NCBI GenBank assembly: GCA_963822485.1
Contig: CAWGHW010000031.1
Coordinates: 1 to 64,000, forward strand
Length of the DNA stretch: 64,000 nt
Direction of reading: 5' to 3'
DNA from: DASUBV01 sp963822485
GTDB taxonomy: Bacteria; Actinomycetota; Actinomycetes; Streptosporangiales; Streptosporangiaceae
This document shows positions 60,942 to 64,000 of this stretch, piece by piece. Within the stretch, counting starts at the first letter, position 1; every line of letters starts with the position of its first letter. The notes beneath the pieces are model-generated. The model saw only the letters and a list, made by a program, of their open reading frames with translations. It searched no databases and was not told the DNA's origin. The translations under genes were made by a program, and so were the position numbers.

Positions 60942-62300
60942 GTGGACAGGCGGATATTCGGGCTTGAGAACGAGTACGGCGTCACCTGCACGTTCCGGGG
61001 GCAGCGGCGCCTGTCGCCGGACGAGGTGGCCCGGTACCTGTTCCGGCGGGTGGTGTCCTGGGGCCGCAGCAGCAACGTGTTCCTGCGCAACGGCGCCCGG
61101 CTGTACCTGGACGTGGGCAGCCACCCGGAGTACGCCACGCCGGAGTGCGACAGTCTGGTCGACCTGGTGACGCACGACAAGGCGGGCGAGCGGATCCTGG
61201 AGGGCCTGCTGGTCGACGCCGACCGGCGGCTGCGCGAGGAAGGCATCGCGGGCGACATCTACCTGTTCAAGAACAACACCGACTCGGCCGGCAACTCCTA
61301 CGGCTGCCACGAGAACTACAGCGTCGGCCGGCACGGCGAGTTCGGCCGGCTGGCCGACGCGCTGATCCCGTTCCTGGTCACCCGGCAGATCATCTGCGGC
61401 GCGGGCAAGGTACTGCAGACGCCCCGCGGGGCGGTCTACTGCGTCAGCCAGCGGGCCGAGCACATCTGGGAGGGCGTCTCCTCGGCGACGACCCGGTCGC
61501 GCCCGATCATCAACACCCGCGATGAGCCGCACGCCGACGCCGAGCGGTTCCGGCGGCTGCACGTGATCGTCGGCGACTCGAACATGAGCGAGACCACCAT
61601 GCTGCTGAAGGTCGGGGCGACGGACCTGGTGCTTCGCATGGTGGAGGCGGGCGTGGTCATGCGCGACCTGACCCTGGAGAACCCGGTCCGGGCCATCCGC
61701 GACGTCAGCCACGACATGACCGGGCGGCGCAAGGTCCGGCTGGCCAACGGCCGCGAGGTCAGCGCGCTGGAGATCCAGCAGGAGTACCTGTCCAAGGCGG
61801 CCGAGTTCACCGACCGCCGGGGCGCGGACGCGATCACCAGCCGGGTCCTGGACCTGTGGCGGCGGACGCTGAGCGCCGTCGAGAGCGGCGACCTGAGCAA
61901 GATCGGCCGTGAGATCGACTGGGTCATCAAGTACCAGCTCATCGAGCGGTACCGGGCCAGGCATGACCTGTCCCTGTCCTCGCCGCGGGTGGCCCAGCTG
62001 GACCTGGCCTACCACGACGTGCACCGCGGGCGCGGCCTGTACTACCTGCTGCAGAAGCGCGGCGCGGTCGAGCGGGTGTGCCGGGACCTGGAGATCTTCG
62101 AGGCCAAGTCGGTGCCGCCGCAGACCACCCGGGCGCGGCTGCGCGGCGAGTTCATCCGCCGGGCCCAGGAGCGGCGCCGTGACTTCACCGTGGACTGGGT
62201 GCACCTGAAGCTGAACGACCAGGCCCAGCGCACGGTGCTGTGCAAGGACCCGTTCCGGTCGGTGGACGAGCGCGTCGAGAAGCTGATCGCCGGCATGTAG
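60942..62300 (+). CDS. pafA: PafA, prokaryotic ubiquitin-like protein (Pup) ligase
   Basis: 452 residues, GTG start, the usual length. Begins MDRRIFGLENEYGVTCTFRG; NGARLYLDVGSHPEYATPEC D, KNNTDSAGNSYGCHENYSVG RHGEFG, GDSNMSETTMLLKVGATDLV and LEIQQEYLSKAAEFTDRRG are the glutamine-synthetase-like active-site strands of Pup ligases. It forms an isopeptide bond between deamidated Pup and a lysine of proteins destined for the actinobacterial proteasome. The usual neighbours (pup, prcBA, dop, arc) are not within the window; upstream is a broken aldehyde dehydrogenase instead. No frameshift. Confidence 0.97.
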   Translation: MDRRIFGLENEYGVTCTFRGQRRLSPDEVARYLFRRVVSWGRSSNVFLRNGARLYLDVGSHPEYATPECDSLVDLVTHDKAGERILEGLLVDADRRLREEGIAGDIYLFKNNTDSAGNSYGCHENYSVGRHGEFGRLADALIPFLVTRQIICGAGKVLQTPRGAVYCVSQRAEHIWEGVSSATTRSRPIINTRDEPHADAERFRRLHVIVGDSNMSETTMLLKVGATDLVLRMVEAGVVMRDLTLENPVRAIRDVSHDMTGRRKVRLANGREVSALEIQQEYLSKAAEFTDRRGADAITSRVLDLWRRTLSAVESGDLSKIGREIDWVIKYQLIERYRARHDLSLSSPRVAQLDLAYHDVHRGRGLYYLLQKRGAVERVCRDLEIFEAKSVPPQTTRARLRGEFIRRAQERRRDFTVDWVHLKLNDQAQRTVLCKDPFRSVDERVEKLIAGM

Positions 62301-62337
62301 GCCCCGTCACCGATCGCGCTCCTGGCGTGACGCTGCG

Positions 62338-62745
62338 TTGTTAGCATCGGTGCCGGGCCGGGAAACCGGGAGCCGGGGGGGCAGTTCGGTGCTGGGGGCG
62401 GGGGGACTGGCCCGCGCGGGTGCGGGTCGCCCGAGCCACCGGTTGCACCGGTGCAACCGGTACCTCAACATCGAGGATCGCCTGAGCGTCGCATTCACTG
62501 GGCCCCACCCGGCCGCCCACAAAGCGGCGATGGCAGAGCTGGCCACGGTCACCCCGGCCGAGAAGCGCGACCCGGAGCGGAGCGTCATCGACGTGGCCGG
62601 GCACATCGCCCAGATGTCGATGCACGCCAGCGGGTTCTCCGGCTACCAGCAGCGGTATCTGTTCGACGATGTGCGGGCCGCCGCCCACCCGGAGCTGGCT
62701 GCCTCCCTGATGCGCTACGCCGCCAGCTGGAACCCGTACGCCTGA
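62338..62745 (+). CDS. Hypothetical protein, start uncertain
   Basis: Up to 135 residues; the convincing part is from about residue 45: LSVAFTGPHPAAHKAAMAEL, DPERSVIDVAGHIAQMSMHA and SGFSGYQQRYLFDDVRAAAH PELAASLMRYAASWNPYA, a compact helical sequence that looks conserved. The TTG start given is only the first possible; ATG at 62530 would give 71 residues. A perfect 22-base palindrome lies inside the upstream part, suggesting that the real gene begins after it. No family recognised. Confidence 0.45.
   Translation: MLASVPGRETGSRGGSSVLGAGGLARAGAGRPSHRLHRCNRYLNIEDRLSVAFTGPHPAAHKAAMAELATVTPAEKRDPERSVIDVAGHIAQMSMHASGFSGYQQRYLFDDVRAAAHPELAASLMRYAASWNPYA
62439..62460. promoter_or_regulatory. 22-base perfect palindrome
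   Basis: CCGGTTGCACC followed by GGTGCAACCGG. The central TTGCACCGGTGCAA resembles operators of LacI-type repressors. It lies 140 bases after pafA and could regulate the small downstream gene. Confidence 0.5.
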
Positions 62746-62898
62746 GTTCGGGCACGCGGGTTCACGTCCACGGGAGTGGTGTATGGGGTAGATGATCCGG
62801 CCGTGACTGATGTGCCCCTGCCTGGGCGTGTCGGCGTGACGTGAGACGGCCACCTCGTGATCCTTCGAATTGCCTGTTCGAGACGAAGGAGAAACGAG

Positions 62899-64000
62899 AT
62901 GGCCGCACGTGACATTGTGCCGGTTCCCGGCGCGCGTTTTGAGGAGACCCTGGCTTCGGCGAGCCCGGATGTGCTGCGGGAGATGATCAAGGGGTTCGCG
63001 CAGCGGATGATGGACGCCGATGTCGAGGTCCGCTGCAACGCCGGGTACGGGGAAGTCACCCCCGGCCGGGTGAACTCGCGCAACGGGTACCGGGCGCGGG
63101 AGTGGGACACCCGCGCCGGGACCGTCGAGCTGGCGATCCCGAAGCTGCGGCAGGGCACGTACTACCCGGAGTTCCTGGAGCACCGGCGGCGGGCCGAGCG
63201 GGCGCTTGCCTCGGTGGTGGCGACCAGTTACCTGCTGGGCGTCTCGACCCGGCGGGTGGAGAAGCTGGCCGCCTCGCTGGGGGTGGCGTCGCTGTCGAAG
63301 TCGCAGGTCAGCCTCATGGCCGCCGAGCTGGACGACATGGTGGAGGGTTTCCGGTCACGGCCGCTGGACGCCGGCCCGTACACGTTCCTGTGGATCGACG
63401 CGCTGACTCAGAAGGTCCGCGAGGGCGGCCGGACCGTGAACGTGCACGCCCTGATCGCCACCGCCGTGAACGCCGGCGGCAGGCGGGAGATCCTCGGCAT
63501 CGAGGTGGCCTCGTCCGAGGACGGCGCGGGGTGGCTGGCGTTCCTGCGCGGCCTGGTCGCCCGCGGCCTGTCCGGCGTGGCCCTGGTCACCTCCGACTGC
63601 CACCAGGGGCTGCGCGACGCGATCGCCTCGGTGCTGCCCGGCGCCGCGTGGCAGCGGTGCAGAACCCACTACCACCGCAACTTGCTCACCCGGGTGCCCA
63701 GGTCCGCGCAGCCGTGGGTATCCACCCTGGTCCGGACCATCTTCGAGCAGCCCGACGCCGCCTCGGTGCGCGCTCAGCATGCCCAGGTCGTGACCGCGCT
63801 CGAGGCGAAGTTCCCGGCCGCCGCCGCGCACCTGGACGACGCCCGTGACGACGTCCTGGCCTTCACCGCCTTCCCCCGCGAGGTCTGGCGCCAGATCTGG
63901 AGCAATAACCCCCAGGAACGCCTTAACAAAGAGATACGCAGGCGGACCGATGTCGTCGGGATCTTCCCCGGCCGCGACGCCATCATCCGCCTCGTCGGCG
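62899..64000 (+). CDS. IS256-family (Mutator) transposase, runs off window
   Basis: ATG with GAAGGAG nine bases upstream; at least 367 codons, open to the window edge. MMDADVEVRCNAGYGEVTPG and RNGYRAREWDTRAGTVELAI PKLRQGTYYPEFLE are the N-terminal DNA-binding part. DDE triad: LWIDALTQKVREGG (first Asp), LVTSDCHQGLRDAI (second Asp) and NNPQERLNKEIRRRTDVVGI (Glu). The frame is undamaged, in contrast to every other mobile-element gene here, so this is probably a recently inserted, active copy. The left terminal repeat should lie at about 62745-62850 but could not be verified. Confidence 0.92.
   Translation, partial: MAARDIVPVPGARFEETLASASPDVLREMIKGFAQRMMDADVEVRCNAGYGEVTPGRVNSRNGYRAREWDTRAGTVELAIPKLRQGTYYPEFLEHRRRAERALASVVATSYLLGVSTRRVEKLAASLGVASLSKSQVSLMAAELDDMVEGFRSRPLDAGPYTFLWIDALTQKVREGGRTVNVHALIATAVNAGGRREILGIEVASSEDGAGWLAFLRGLVARGLSGVALVTSDCHQGLRDAIASVLPGAAWQRCRTHYHRNLLTRVPRSAQPWVSTLVRTIFEQPDAASVRAQHAQVVTALEAKFPAAAAHLDDARDDVLAFTAFPREVWRQIWSNNPQERLNKEIRRRTDVVGIFPGRDAIIRLVG

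Noticed and set aside
1..64000. CRISPR array or cas genes
   Set aside because: No regularly spaced direct repeats and no Cas-like protein was seen.

Overview
The window is high-GC actinobacterial DNA. A pafA gene (Pup ligase), F420/deazaflavin-type nitroreductase genes, a SigE-type sigma factor, a DUF2637 protein of actinobacterial mobile elements and many GTG starts and 4-base ATGA/GTGA overlaps point to a soil actinomycete, plausibly of the Streptosporangiales or a neighbouring order; genus cannot be told from the sequence alone. It looks like accessory chromosome: short intact operons separated by gene relics, insertion sequences and recombinase remains, with one core gene (pafA) near the right end.

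Layout. 0-14 kb: a nitroreductase, a MarR-ClC pair, a CtaG-like protein with a small membrane protein, a second paralogous MarR, a TPP-riboswitch-controlled NCS1 permease (cytX-like), a CPA1 antiporter, a SigE sigma factor with its membrane partner, and relics of AraC, TetR, HAD, OB-fold, VOC and acetate kinase genes. 14-18 kb: a lipase coupled to a 40-residue membrane protein, then a three-gene ABC transporter operon. 18-26 kb: an intact block with two small glycosyltransferases, a response regulator/histidine kinase pair, a UDP-sugar-type epimerase, a polytopic glycosyltransferase, a membrane-anchored molybdopterin oxidoreductase and a small membrane protein. It reads as one envelope glycosylation/redox module and is the best intact candidate for an uncharacterised system.

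26-37 kb: decayed mobile DNA (rve transposase, serine recombinase, IS4 fragment) with a MerR/SnoaL-like pair, a truncated SDR, a broken phosphotransferase, an MHYT protein, a resolvase-like orphan, a secreted repeat protein and a mosaic of ArsR, XRE and D-Ala-D-Ala carboxypeptidase pieces. 37-43.6 kb: TetR with a divergent three-gene ABC exporter unit, a methyltransferase coupled to a 44-residue peptide gene, and a MerR-controlled operon (FMN reductase-SnoaL fusion, small orphan, patatin). 43.7-51.7 kb: relics (SRPBCC, ArsR, cupin, SARP, IS256), a glutamine amidotransferase, a DHA2 exporter divergent from a second SRPBCC-ArsR pair, and a relic of an integrative element. 51.7-57.3 kb: an ABC exporter of two permeases (one with a large extracellular insertion) and an ATPase, divergent from a histidine kinase/response regulator pair, with a 35-bp hairpin between them. 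58-64 kb: an SDR/TetR divergent pair with four operator boxes, an aldehyde dehydrogenase fragment, pafA and an intact IS256-type transposase running off the end.

More than fifteen recognisable proteins are split by single-base shifts, several of them in G or C runs, and four others carry in-frame nonsense codons. Some shifts may be sequence errors; the truncations, fusions and nonsense changes look like real decay. Coordinates of relics are approximate.
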